From assembly GCF_026683955.1 (NCBI RefSeq), contig NZ_CP113343.1, forward strand, positions 2,170,001 to 2,234,000: 64,000 bases of DNA, written 5' to 3'. Each line of letters begins with the position of its first letter. The stretch's first letter is position 1. The notes below the pieces were generated by a model. The model did no database searches and had not been told where the DNA came from. It saw nothing but the letters and a program-made list of their open reading frames with translations. The translations under genes were made by a program, and so were the position numbers. This DNA comes from Arthrobacter sp. MMS18-M83. Its GTDB lineage: Bacteria; Actinomycetota; Actinomycetes; Actinomycetales; Micrococcaceae. Shown piece after piece: positions 25,226 to 35,013 of this stretch.

Positions 25226-26269
25226 ATGAGCAACAAGTCAGTGGGAATCAGGGACGTGGCAGCCGCAGCCGGCGTCTCCGTCACGACTGTCTCCCACGTC
25301 CTAAACAACACTGTCTACGCCCGAGTAGGCGCGGAGACGAGAGAACGTGTCCGCGAGGCCGCGCAACGGCTGGGCTACGGCCCAAACCGCATGGCACAGG
25401 CCCTCCGCACGCAACGCTCAGGCATGCTCGGATTTATCAGCGAAGAAATCGCCACGACCCCCCACGCCGGCCGGATCATTCTGGGTGCAGAGGAAACAGC
25501 GCGCCGCCGCGGCTACAACCTGATGATCATCAATACTTCGAGCACCGCCACCTATGAGTCCCGAACGGCTGACATCGCGGCCCTGCTGGAGCGCCAGGTG
25601 GACGGCGTCCTGTACGCCACGATGTACCACCGCCAAATTGCCGTCCCGGACAACCTGAACGTCATCCCCGCAATCCTCGTGGACTCAGAAGACACCAACC
25701 ACTCAATCTCCTCAGTGATCCCCGACGAAACCGGAGGAGCAACCGCAGCAGTCAGGACCCTGATCGAAGCCGGACACCAGCGAATCGGCATGATCAACAA
25801 CACCGACGACGTACCGGCCACCCACTCCCGGCTGCGGGCCTTCAAGGACACGCTCTCGGACGCAGGACTGACGTTCCATGCCGATCTCGTCGAGGCTGAA
25901 CCTTCAGAAGTGCCCGGCGGCTATCAGGCCGCGCTGCGGCTCCTGGCACGGAAGGACCGGCCCACGGCCGTCTTCTGCTACAACGACCGCATGGCCATGG
26001 GCGCCTACCGGGCCGCCACGGAACTCGGCCTGAAAATTCCCCGGGACCTTTCAGTGGTCGGCTTCGACAACCAGGAACTCATCGCCGAAAACCTCTACCC
26101 CGCCCTGACCACGGTCTCACTCCCCCACTACGAAATGGGCGCGTGGGCAACGGAAAACCTCATTGATGCCATCGAAGGCAAGACGGACCTGGGCCTGTTC
26201 GCGGTCCACCCAACCCTCCTGGCATGCCCGCTCGTGATCAGGAATTCAGTGGCACCCCCAGCCTCCTAA
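25226..26269 (+). CDS. LacI-family transcriptional regulator (operon 2)
   Basis: ATG 25226 is preceded by AAGGGACGTGGGAGA. The protein has 347 residues. The helix-turn-helix is GIRDVAAAAGVSVTTVSHVL, followed by the hinge NRMAQALRTQRSGMLGFI and a sugar-binding domain (GVLYATMYHRQIAVPDNL; FCYNDRMAMGAYRAATELG; VVGFDNQELIAENLYPAL). It shares many phrases with the first LacI (16188-17231), including YATMYHR and GFDNQE, so the two are paralogues. It probably controls the plus-strand genes, perhaps via the palindrome at 19154-19168. Confidence 0.9.
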   Translation: MSNKSVGIRDVAAAAGVSVTTVSHVLNNTVYARVGAETRERVREAAQRLGYGPNRMAQALRTQRSGMLGFISEEIATTPHAGRIILGAEETARRRGYNLMIINTSSTATYESRTADIAALLERQVDGVLYATMYHRQIAVPDNLNVIPAILVDSEDTNHSISSVIPDETGGATAAVRTLIEAGHQRIGMINNTDDVPATHSRLRAFKDTLSDAGLTFHADLVEAEPSEVPGGYQAALRLLARKDRPTAVFCYNDRMAMGAYRAATELGLKIPRDLSVVGFDNQELIAENLYPALTTVSLPHYEMGAWATENLIDAIEGKTDLGLFAVHPTLLACPLVIRNSVAPPAS

Positions 26270-26386
26270 TAGAGGCGAACCACAACACAAACACTGCGGA
26301 CGGCCCTCCGGGGACGCCCGACACTGCCTCCGCGTCTACGACCCGGGCCTGCGAGATCCCCGCAGACCAGACACGAAAGAACAACC

Positions 26387-27751
26387 ATGACCGTGCAAGA
26401 TCCCAGACCCGAATTCCACTTCACCGCCACCGAAGGCTGGATCAATGATCCGCTGGGGCTGACATGGAAAGACGGCAATTACCACCTCTTCTACCAGTAC
26501 GTTCCAGGCCGCAGCACCTGGGCATCCAACTGCCACTGGGGACGCGCTACCTCCCCCGACCTGGTCAGCTGGTCAGAACAAGGGATCGCGCTTGCCCCCG
26601 GAGACGGGGACGACGGAATCTGGTCAGGATCCATCGCCACAGATGCCACCGGCCAATCAACGTTGTTCTACACCTCCGTCCAGGAGCCAGAAATCGGCAT
26701 CGGCAGCATCCGCACAGCAACCCCCAACGATGACACCTGGAACCGCTGGACCAAGGGTCCCGAAATCGTCCGTGCCCCGGAATTGGGCGTCGTGGCCTAC
26801 CGTGACCCGTTCGTCTTCCGGGACGGCGACAAATGGCGGATGTTTGTCGGTGCCGGACTCAACGGCGGTATCGGAGCGGCGATCTCCTACAGCTCATCGG
26901 ACCTGGCCGGGTGGGAACTGGACGGCATAGCCGCCCAACGCCCCGGATCAGAAAGGGACCAGGCCTGGACCGGGACCATGTGGGAATGCCCCCAGCTGTT
27001 CGAAATTGACGGATCCCACGTTCTGGTCACATCAATCTGGGAAGACGACGTCCTTCACTATGTTGCCTACGGCATCGGAAGCTACAAAGACGGCACCTTC
27101 ACGGCGCGCACCTGGAAACAGCTCAGCTACGGCGCCGGATACTACGCCCCCTCATTCTTCCGGGACAAAGACGGAAAACCCTCCATGATCTTCTGGATCC
27201 GCGGCGTCATCAGCCCGGACAGGAAATGGGCCAGCGCGCTAAGCATCCCCCACACCCTCACCCTGGAAAATGACACTCTCATCGCGACCCCGCATGAGGA
27301 CCTCGGAGCCTACGCAGTCGAGGCGCACCTTGCCACTGATAGTTCAGGTTCCTTCAACGCGGTCCTGGGCGCAGGAGCAGATTTCAGGTGGATTCAAGGA
27401 GACGACGCCGCAGTCCAACTGAAGGCCGGCGAAACAATACTCGCAACATTGAAACAAGCCAACAACGAACTCATCATCAACATCCCGGACAACAATGACT
27501 TCACCGATGTGCGCCTTCCCGCCCCAGCCGGGACGCGCGTCAGGGCAATCATTGACAACGGCACACTTGAAATCTCCTCCCGGGCAGGGATAGCCGCAGT
27601 GCCGCTACCGCTGCTCGAAGGTCCCCTGTCGCTGTCAGCAACCGGGCTCCTGCAACCTCCCCAGCTCCAGGCTCTCAGGCGGACGCCCCCGACCACGCCC
27701 TCTTCCGGTTACCCTCCAGCAACCGCGCCCAACCACATCCCCGCACCCTGA
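26387..27751 (+). CDS. GH32 beta-fructofuranosidase, cytoplasmic
   Basis: ATG 26387 follows AGAAAGAACAACC. The 454-residue protein carries the GH32 signatures GWINDPLGLTWKDG (nucleophile Asp), VAYRDPFVFRDGD (stabiliser) and MWECPQLFEI (acid/base Glu), with WSGS in between. The C-terminal sandwich is short. The last 30 residues are Pro-rich (QALRRTPPTTPSSGYPPAT), which is unusual and could be a frame extension after an older end. No signal peptide is present. It lies between lacI and fructokinase and should release fructose from sucrose-like or inulin-type oligosaccharides. Confidence 0.9.
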   Translation: MTVQDPRPEFHFTATEGWINDPLGLTWKDGNYHLFYQYVPGRSTWASNCHWGRATSPDLVSWSEQGIALAPGDGDDGIWSGSIATDATGQSTLFYTSVQEPEIGIGSIRTATPNDDTWNRWTKGPEIVRAPELGVVAYRDPFVFRDGDKWRMFVGAGLNGGIGAAISYSSSDLAGWELDGIAAQRPGSERDQAWTGTMWECPQLFEIDGSHVLVTSIWEDDVLHYVAYGIGSYKDGTFTARTWKQLSYGAGYYAPSFFRDKDGKPSMIFWIRGVISPDRKWASALSIPHTLTLENDTLIATPHEDLGAYAVEAHLATDSSGSFNAVLGAGADFRWIQGDDAAVQLKAGETILATLKQANNELIINIPDNNDFTDVRLPAPAGTRVRAIIDNGTLEISSRAGIAAVPLPLLEGPLSLSATGLLQPPQLQALRRTPPTTPSSGYPPATAPNHIPAP

Positions 27752-27856
27752 CGCCGCACCGTCTTCCCTGAGGAGACCGCAGAACCGCAACATCCCACTC
27801 CGCAGAATCCCGTGATTACGGAGACCGCCTTCGGCAACTAGAAAGAATCAACAACC

Positions 27857-28798
27857 ATGACCTCAGAGACGCACACCGGACAGGCGACCGTTCTTGTCAT
27901 CGGCGAAGCCCTTATCGATGCAGTCAACACCAACGGCCAAACGAAGGAACACCCGGGCGGCTCCCCGGCGAATGTCGCTCTGGGACTCAGCCGGCTTGGT
28001 GTCCCAACCTCACTGCTCACCAAAATCGGCAACGACACCCGCGGCAGTGCCATCACCAACCATCTCAAGAGGGCCGGCGTTCTCGTCGATCCCGCCTCGA
28101 CCGGCCCCGCCCCCACCTCGCTGGCCACAGCCACGATCGACGCCGACGGATCAGCCCACTACGAGTTCGATCTGCACTGGTCCTTCAGCACACCGTCATC
28201 GCCAACACGACACCACCTGATACACACAGGCTCCGTGGCCAGCTTCGATCCCCGAGGCTCGAAGGAACTCTTCGCCTACATCGAATCAAAATCAGACGAA
28301 AGCCTGATCACCTACGATCCGAACATCAGGCCCGCTCTCCTGGGGGACCGAGTCGACACCGTCGACAGGTTTGAAACTTGGTGCAAGATTACGGACGCGG
28401 TCAAACTCAGTGCCGAAGACACCGAGTGGTTGTACCCAGGCCACGGACCCGACGCCGTCGCTGACCGGATTCTCGGACTCGGCACCGCGTTGGTCGCGAT
28501 CACAGCCGGCCACGCCGGCTCCAGTCTCTACACCGGCTCCCATTCCGTAACCATTCCACCGGTCCCGACGACCGTAATCGACACCATCGGGGCCGGCGAT
28601 TCCTACATGTCAGCCCTTATTCTGGGCCTCCTGAGCACACCCATGCACTCGCTCGACCGCAAAGCCATGGAAAGGATCGGCCAGGCAGCAGCCCGCGCGG
28701 CCGCAATCACCGTCAGCCGCGCGGGTGCCAACCCTCCGAACCTGACCGAGATTCTCCAAAGCGACCGGCGATCTGACACCAGACCCGTAACCGCATAG
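27857..28798 (+). CDS. PfkB-family fructokinase
   Basis: ATG 27857 has GAAAGAA upstream. The 313-residue protein has the ribokinase/PfkB signatures: VLVIGEALIDAV, the sugar-binding EHPGGSPANVALGLSRLG, ITYDPNIRPAL and the anion-hole/catalytic motif DTIGAGDSYMSALI, in which Asp of GAGD is the base. Ser-Tyr-Met in place of the common Ala-Phe-Met does not affect the catalytic Asp. It would phosphorylate cytoplasmic fructose at O6 and so finishes the fructoside pathway of the island. A decayed relative lies at 24931. Confidence 0.9.
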   Translation: MTSETHTGQATVLVIGEALIDAVNTNGQTKEHPGGSPANVALGLSRLGVPTSLLTKIGNDTRGSAITNHLKRAGVLVDPASTGPAPTSLATATIDADGSAHYEFDLHWSFSTPSSPTRHHLIHTGSVASFDPRGSKELFAYIESKSDESLITYDPNIRPALLGDRVDTVDRFETWCKITDAVKLSAEDTEWLYPGHGPDAVADRILGLGTALVAITAGHAGSSLYTGSHSVTIPPVPTTVIDTIGAGDSYMSALILGLLSTPMHSLDRKAMERIGQAAARAAAITVSRAGANPPNLTEILQSDRRSDTRPVTA

Positions 28799-28811
28799 CA
28801 GAGCGCCTCGG

Positions 28812-29138
28812 ATGGACAGGGATGGAACGCTAGACGGCTCCAAACTCATCGACTTCCTTGAGGCCCGTATCGTCGAGCAGGAAGCGATCATCCTCAGCAG
28901 GACCTTCGCAACGAGAAGGAGTTCCCGGCTGGGAGCGAACGACCACATGGTTCCGCGGTCGCTTACCGCAGCGTTACTGGCTGAATGCGCACAGGCACGG
29001 GCGATCGTCGAAGATTGGAAACAAGCTGCCGAAGTGGAAGGGATCACAGATCCTTCGGATGCTAGAGGAAGCATCGCCGTCGCCCGCCGCTCCATGCTGC
29101 GCATCCTCACAGCCAGCCACAGAGACAACGCCGATTAG
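28812..29138 (+). CDS. Small hypothetical protein, DUF6221-like
   Basis: The 108-residue frame opens MDRDGTLDGSKLIDFLEARI. It resembles the actinobacterial DUF6221 pattern: an N-terminal LIDFLEARIVEQEAI helix, a middle LLAECAQARAIVEDWK helix and a C-terminal MLRILTASHRDNAD helix near RRS. DUF6221 genes are common in phages and integrated elements of actinobacteria, and their function is unknown. It is 13 bases after the fructokinase stop but probably belongs to the element end rather than to the sugar pathway. It may be C-terminally truncated, since relatives often end with a YREEW motif. Confidence 0.6.
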   Translation: MDRDGTLDGSKLIDFLEARIVEQEAIILSRTFATRRSSRLGANDHMVPRSLTAALLAECAQARAIVEDWKQAAEVEGITDPSDARGSIAVARRSMLRILTASHRDNAD

Positions 29139-29860
29139 CAAGATGACCACTGTCTGCTGAGAAGATTCGATAACAGGGACCGAACGCGCCACGACGGCCC
29201 GACGCTCCTCCACCGCGACGCATTCAAATGTCATGAGAAGCCAGGCCTGTGAAATGGAGCGCTGATCGGCTCAACGTTCGCAGCGATATTTGGCGTGCGA
29301 CGGTCTTCGGCCGGCCGACATATGGGTGCCTATCGGCGTTCGGGTTCTTGTCGGAGGTTCGTCGGGACAACGGCAGTTCTAGCGCGTTGCCTGCGGTTCC
29401 GAACACTGCCTCGTGCGCACTCGCCAAGCTTCTGGACGCTCGTGCGCATACCCAAGGACAGCTCGACGTCGACTTCACCTAGCGGCTCGACCGTCGGGTC
29501 ACGATAACTTCCGAAAATCGTGAGCCGCCCACGAACAGCGCGCATGTCCCTTATTGCTCGGGTTGGGCGGAGAGCAAGCAATCTCTACGGGCAAGCAGGA
29601 AAGTCGCCTCTATCTCCCTGGGCCCCCGCTTCGAAATTTCCAAATCCAAACGCCGAGAAGCGACTGGAATCTCCAAGCGATGGCTCTGATTGAGGTGAGT
29701 TAAAGGTGAGCAAGGTTGGAATAATAGGCTTTTTCGGGGTCACCCACGAAACCAAACCCGCAGGCCAGAACCACATTGGATCCCCTGCAGAGTTCGAACC
29801 GACGAAGCGCTCCAAGTAGCGGCTGAAATGGGCCCACAACCAGACCATCCAGCGAAATAA
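29139..29860. other. Degenerate right end of the island
   Basis: No gene is supported. A minus-strand frame around 29330-29560 (RGRLTIFGSYRDPTVEPLGE, then VDVELSLG) hints at a decayed nucleotidyltransferase-like gene, but it is too short to assign. Around 29685-29709 a GGTGAGTTAAAGGTGAG string repeats one at 7059-7074. At about 29777-29800 a TTCGAACCGACGA segment resembles the T-arm of the tRNA repeat and may be a third, eroded attachment site. Confidence 0.4.
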
Positions 29861-29923
29861 ACCCGCGGCTCAAAGCCAAACTAAGAGCCCCCTGTCGGAT
29901 TCGAACCGACGACCCCCGCTTTA
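29861..29923. repeat. Right attachment repeat overlapping tRNA-Thr
   Basis: The 63 bases match 6886-6948 with one mismatch. The repeat runs from outside the tRNA 3' end through the acceptor, T-arm, variable region and 3' side of the anticodon stem, and stops at the anticodon loop. Confidence 0.9.
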
Positions 29924-29959
29924 CAAGAGCGGTGCTCTGGCCAACTGAGCTAAGGAGGC
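29886..29959 (-). tRNA. tRNA-Thr (anticodon TGT)
   Basis: The 74-base gene reads from GCCTCCT at 29959 to AGGGGGC plus discriminator base at 29886, without encoded CCA. The D-arm (TTAGCTCAGTTGG), anticodon stem-loop CCGCT-CTTGTAA-AGCGG and T-arm GTCGGTTCGAATCCGAC are all intact. The loop CTTGTAA gives anticodon TGT, reading ACA threonine codons. Its 3' 38 bases are duplicated at 6911-6948 as the far end of the island. Confidence 0.95.
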
Positions 29960-30147
29960 GTGCCCCGGCGGACCGGAGCGAAGTGCCCCGGCAAGCCGGA
30001 GCTGGTACGCACGAGCGCTAGATAAGGGTAGCCCAAGACCTCCCGCCCACGGAAATTCCACGAGGGCCAGGGTCCAGGGGGGCGGCCGCCACCCGCCGTC
30101 GGGCTCACCCCCGGCGACCCCCACCCGCCGGCCCGGACAAAACCAAA

Positions 30148-30205
30148 ACGCCGGCCCGATCGGTACTCACCGCCCTAAGACAGCGAGTACCGCCCGGGCC
30201 GGCGT
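30148..30205 (-). terminator. Rho-independent terminator of the DsbA-like gene
   Basis: The outer stem ACGCCGGCCCG / CGGGCCGGCGT and inner stem CGGTACTC / GAGTACCG enclose a 16-base loop. On the minus strand the stem is followed by TTTGGTTTTG, and it begins 20 bases after the DsbA-like stop. Bases 29960-30147 contain no other supported feature. Confidence 0.8.
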
Positions 30206-30224
30206 CAAGATCCCGCAGGGCGGT

Positions 30225-31103
30225 CTACTTCTTCGCGGCCGCAGCGGTGTCCAGGTCGGCGAGGAGGTCCGTCTTGCCGTCCCACTGCTTGCCTTCGACG
30301 AAGACCGTAGGCGTGCCGCTGACTCCGATGACCGCCGCCTCCTTGGTAACAACCTTGACGAACGGCCGGTAGGTCTTGCTGTCCACGCAGGAGTCAATGT
30401 TGGCTGCGCCTGCTTCGGTGGCCATCTTCTTGAGGTCGTTGTCCGAAAGGCCTGCGCTACCCTCAGCAGGCTGGCGTGCGAACAGCAGGTCAACGAAGGC
30501 CGAGTACTTGTCCGGCGAAGAGTTCACGACGCAGGCCGCGGCGTTGGCTGCACGGGACGAGTAGTTGGTGGTGGAGCTGGCATCCAGGAAGCCGAGCGGA
30601 CGGTACTCGAGGCTGATCTTGCCATCGTTGCGCAGCTGGGTCAGCTGCTGGTTGTACGTGGCTTCGAAGTTCTTGCAGACCGGGCAGATGAAGTCGATGT
30701 ACGCCACTACCTTGACCGGCTTGCCGGCCTCGGCTTCGGCACCGGGAGCGGTCACCGTGGCGGGCTTGGTTGCCGGGGCGGACGGCAGGTCCGCCAGGTT
30801 GACCGTGGCCGCGGCGGCCTTCGTCACGTCGGTGCCCTTCAGGAGGGTGACGCCGCCGTGCACATTGGAGTTGGCCGGCGTCGGGCCCTGGTCCGCAATG
30901 GGAGCGTTGTTCGCAATGTTCTGGGTGACCACGAGGGCAACCACCGCGAGGATCGCCACGACGGCAACCACGATGCCCCAACCGATGAGCAACTTGTTGC
31001 GCTTGTCCTTCTTAAGTTGAGCTTCGCGGATCTCGCGGGCCTTTTCGCGGGCCTGGGCGGTGCGCTCTGCCTTGGACAGGCGTGGTTCGTTTGCGGGGCT
31101 CAT
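30225..31103 (-). CDS. Membrane-anchored DsbA-like thiol oxidoreductase
   Basis: The 292-residue protein has a charged cytoplasmic N-terminus (KAERTAQAREKAREIREAQL), one transmembrane segment (VVAVVAILAVVALVVTQNIA, about residues 45-65), then an extracytoplasmic thioredoxin-fold domain. The active site is DFICPVCKNFE (CxxC), and the cis-Pro loop is VSGTPTVFVEG near the C-terminus. Two more Cys (AAACVVNSS and NIDSCVDS) lie in the helical insert. It resembles BdbD/DsbA-like proteins of actinobacteria, which help form disulfides in exported proteins. It is monocistronic with its own terminator and divergent from otsA. Confidence 0.9.
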   Translation of the reverse strand: MSPANEPRLSKAERTAQAREKAREIREAQLKKDKRNKLLIGWGIVVAVVAILAVVALVVTQNIANNAPIADQGPTPANSNVHGGVTLLKGTDVTKAAAATVNLADLPSAPATKPATVTAPGAEAEAGKPVKVVAYIDFICPVCKNFEATYNQQLTQLRNDGKISLEYRPLGFLDASSTTNYSSRAANAAACVVNSSPDKYSAFVDLLFARQPAEGSAGLSDNDLKKMATEAGAANIDSCVDSKTYRPFVKVVTKEAAVIGVSGTPTVFVEGKQWDGKTDLLADLDTAAAAKK

Positions 31104-31282
31104 CAGTTCCTCGTGATTGATCGACGTCGTTGGTCTAGCTATGGCAACGGGGCCAGTTTACGGGAGAAGACTGACAGCACGGGCTGGGGTCTTGGACTCC
31201 AGTCTGAGGAACGAGCAAGTGTCCTTGATGATTCCCGCCGGTAGGGTGGGATGTGAGTCACAAGCAACCCCAGGGGGCAGCA

Positions 31283-32773
31283 ATGCAAGTACCGGCAAGC
31301 GAAAAAATCGACGTCGCACCCGAGGGCAAGCAGGCCCCAAGGAAAGCAAAGTACGATTTCATGGTGGTCTCCAACCGCCTTCCGGTGGACCGTTTCCCCG
31401 GCGACAGCGGGGATAACGCGGCCGAGGGATGGCGCCGCTCTCCTGGTGGCCTGGTTACGGCCCTCGCCCCGATGATGACAAAGACCGACGGCGCGTGGGT
31501 GGGCTGGCACGGCGCCCCGGACGAGCCCCTTGAGCCTTTCAGCCACAGCGGCATGGACTTGGTTCCCGTTGACCTCAGCACCGACGATATTGAGCTCTAT
31601 TACGAAGGTTTCTCCAACGCCACCCTCTGGCCGCTTTACCACGACGTCATTGCGCCGCCGGAATTCCACCGCACTTGGTGGGACAGCTACCGCCGGGTCA
31701 ACCGCCGGTTCGCCGACGCCGTCACCCAGCACGCAGCCTACGGAGCCACCGTATGGGTACAGGACTACCAACTCCAGCTCGTGCCGAGCATGCTCCGCCA
31801 GGCGCGCCCGGACCTACGGATCGGTTTCTTCAACCACATCCCGTTCCCACCACCGGAAATCTTCGCCCAGCTGCCGTGGCGCCAGGCCATCATCGAAGGC
31901 CTGCTGGGCGCCGACCTGGTGGGCTTCCAGCGCCCCAGTGACGCGGCGAACTTCATGCGCTCGGCGCGCCGATTCATCGGCGCCAGCGTCAAGCAGCAGC
32001 AGATCCATGTCAAGAGTCCGGACGGCCAGATTACGCATATTGCCCGCGCACAGGCCTTCCCGATCTCCATCGCCGTGGACCAGATCAGCGAACTCGCAGA
32101 GCGCCCGGACATCATCGAGCGCGCCCGGCAGATCCGCCAGGACCTCGGCAACCCCAAAACCATCCTCCTGGGCGTGGACCGCCTGGACTACACAAAGGGC
32201 ATCCCGCACCGCTTGAAGGCGTTCGAGGAACTCCTCAAGGAAGGCCGGCTTACAGTGGAGGACGCCACGTTGATCCAGGTGGCGAGCCCCAGCCGCGAGC
32301 GCGTGCGTCAGTACAGGCTCTTGCGCGAGGAAATCGAAGGCACCGTGGGCCACATCAACGGCAGCTACGACACCATGCAGAACACCGCCGTCCGGTACCT
32401 CCACCACAGCTACCCGATCGAGGAGATGGTGGCCCTGTACCTTGCCGCGGACGTCATGCTGGTCACGGCATTGCGCGACGGCATGAACCTCGTGGCCAAG
32501 GAGTATGTCACCGCCCGGACCAACAACACGGGAGCCTTGGTCCTCAGTGAATTCACGGGCGCCGCAGATCAACTCAAGCAAGCACTCCTGATGAATCCGC
32601 ATGACATCGACGGGCTCAAGAACACCATCATGAGGGCCGTTCACCTGCCCCCGAATGAATCCCGCCGCCGGATGAAGTCCATGCGCAAACAAATCCTCGA
32701 CCACGACGTCGATCATTGGTCCGCCGAATTCCTCTCGGCCCTAGCAGAAACCGTGGTACGCGATGACACGTGA
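31283..32773 (+). CDS. otsA: Trehalose-6-phosphate synthase
   Basis: The start is taken as ATG 31283 ([11 protein letters not shown]), which has AGGGGGCAGCA directly upstream. GTG 31253 is a weaker alternative. The 496-residue GT20 enzyme joins UDP- or GDP-glucose to glucose-6-phosphate. It shows [11 protein letters not shown] with the G-loop region, [48 protein letters not shown] and [14 protein letters not shown], the donor-binding segment. It overlaps otsB by 11 bases. Together with treS downstream the organism has two trehalose routes. Confidence 0.96.
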   Translation: MQVPASEKIDVAPEGKQAPRKAKYDFMVVSNRLPVDRFPGDSGDNAAEGWRRSPGGLVTALAPMMTKTDGAWVGWHGAPDEPLEPFSHSGMDLVPVDLSTDDIELYYEGFSNATLWPLYHDVIAPPEFHRTWWDSYRRVNRRFADAVTQHAAYGATVWVQDYQLQLVPSMLRQARPDLRIGFFNHIPFPPPEIFAQLPWRQAIIEGLLGADLVGFQRPSDAANFMRSARRFIGASVKQQQIHVKSPDGQITHIARAQAFPISIAVDQISELAERPDIIERARQIRQDLGNPKTILLGVDRLDYTKGIPHRLKAFEELLKEGRLTVEDATLIQVASPSRERVRQYRLLREEIEGTVGHINGSYDTMQNTAVRYLHHSYPIEEMVALYLAADVMLVTALRDGMNLVAKEYVTARTNNTGALVLSEFTGAADQLKQALLMNPHDIDGLKNTIMRAVHLPPNESRRRMKSMRKQILDHDVDHWSAEFLSALAETVVRDDT

Positions 32774-33587
32774 AACAGCGGGCACTCCCCCTCTGAGCTT
32801 GTCCCCTGAACTGCTCGACGCCGTCCGCCGGATCGCCGGAACAGGTCATCTTTTGGTGGCGATGGACTTTGACGGCACCATCTCCCCAATCGTTGACCAC
32901 GCCGACGCCGCGCGCCCGCTCCAGCGGTCAGCCACCGCTTTCGCTGAACTCGCCAAACTTCCGAGGACGACGACGGCGCTCATCTCCGGGCGCGCATTGG
33001 CCAGTCTGCGGGCGGTCGCCTCGCCCCCCGAGGCCACGCTGCTGATTGGCAGCCACGGCGCGGAGGCGTGGCTGGGCCCCGGTTCGGCGGAACTCCAGCT
33101 CGACGACGCACAAAGGGAGCTCCTTGCCGAAGTCCGCGAAGTCTTGGCCGGAATCTCCCAGGAAGCTCCGGGCACAGTCCTCGAAGACAAGCCTGCCGGC
33201 GTCGTACTCCACACGAGGCGTGCAGCAGACGACGTAGCGGAAGACGCTGTGGCCGCGGCGCGAACGTTCATTGAAGGCCGTCCGGGAGTCTTCCTCAAGA
33301 ACGGCAAGCGCGTCCTTGAAACGTCGGTGGTGCATTCCTCCAAAGGCGAGGCCGTCGATTTCCTGCGCCAGGCCACCGGCGCCACCGGAATCCTTTTTGC
33401 CGGCGACGATGTCACTGATGAAGACGCGATTGCCAGGCTGGGCGCAGGCGATGTCGGCGTGAAAGTCGGGCTGGATTTCACCCAGGCCGAGTTCCGCATC
33501 GAAGCCCCCGTTCACGTCGCCGAACTCTTGGAAGCGGTCCTTCGCGAACGGCGCCGCGAACTCTCGGGAGACTCATCTCACATGTGA
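32763..33587 (+). CDS. otsB: Trehalose-6-phosphate phosphatase
   Basis: ATG 32763 lies inside the end of otsA (11-base overlap). The 274-residue HAD-fold phosphatase has motif I VAMDFDGTISPI with the nucleophilic Asp, motif II ALISGR, a Lys-bearing KNGKRVLETSV region and motif IV FAGDDVTDEDA. It removes phosphate from trehalose-6-phosphate made by OtsA. Confidence 0.95.
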   Translation: MTRETAGTPPLSLSPELLDAVRRIAGTGHLLVAMDFDGTISPIVDHADAARPLQRSATAFAELAKLPRTTTALISGRALASLRAVASPPEATLLIGSHGAEAWLGPGSAELQLDDAQRELLAEVREVLAGISQEAPGTVLEDKPAGVVLHTRRAADDVAEDAVAAARTFIEGRPGVFLKNGKRVLETSVVHSSKGEAVDFLRQATGATGILFAGDDVTDEDAIARLGAGDVGVKVGLDFTQAEFRIEAPVHVAELLEAVLRERRRELSGDSSHM

Positions 33588-33781
33588 CGTTCGTAACATT
33601 TGGGCGAATACCCCCAGCTGCTGCCATACTCTTGGTTGTGATGTGACGCACAACTACCGTGCGGCGTCACTCAGTCTCCCTTGCCCGGGCCCAGCCCAGG
33701 GCGGGGAGTCCAACTGAATAAACATGAACCATTCACAACGGATCGTCCGGCACGTACCTGCCGGTGAAGGGATTGATAACT

Positions 33782-34864
<1,083 letters not shown>

Positions 34865-34940
34865 TCCCCACCGGCACCCTAACCTCGCTCCGCTTCGGCC
34901 AGGGAACCCTGCCGGCGTGGGCCCAGCACCACAGCACTAC

Positions 34941-34976
34941 CGACGGCGGCCCTTCCGAGTGGACGGGCCGCCGTCG
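34941..34976 (+). terminator. Terminator hairpin after the ABC ATPase gene
   Basis: A 12-bp perfect stem CGACGGCGGCCC / GGGCCGCCGTCG with a 12-base loop, followed by TCGTCGTTAAC. The U-run is weak, as is common in high-GC actinobacteria. Confidence 0.65.
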
Positions 34977-35013
34977 TCGTTAACAGCTGCCTCCATACGG
35001 AAGAATTGACCTC

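Larger units (their letters stand above)
6886..29923. mobile_element. Genomic island integrated in tRNA-Thr, carrying fructan/DFA utilisation genes
   Basis: The 63-bp direct repeats at both ends, one of them containing the 3' part of an intact tRNA-Thr, define a 23.0-kb insertion typical of integrase-mediated integration at a tRNA 3' end. The cargo is almost wholly carbohydrate uptake and fructoside hydrolysis. No intact integrase lies inside. A decayed integrase fragment lies just left of the left repeat. With several internal remnants this suggests an old, probably immobile island. Confidence 0.82.
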
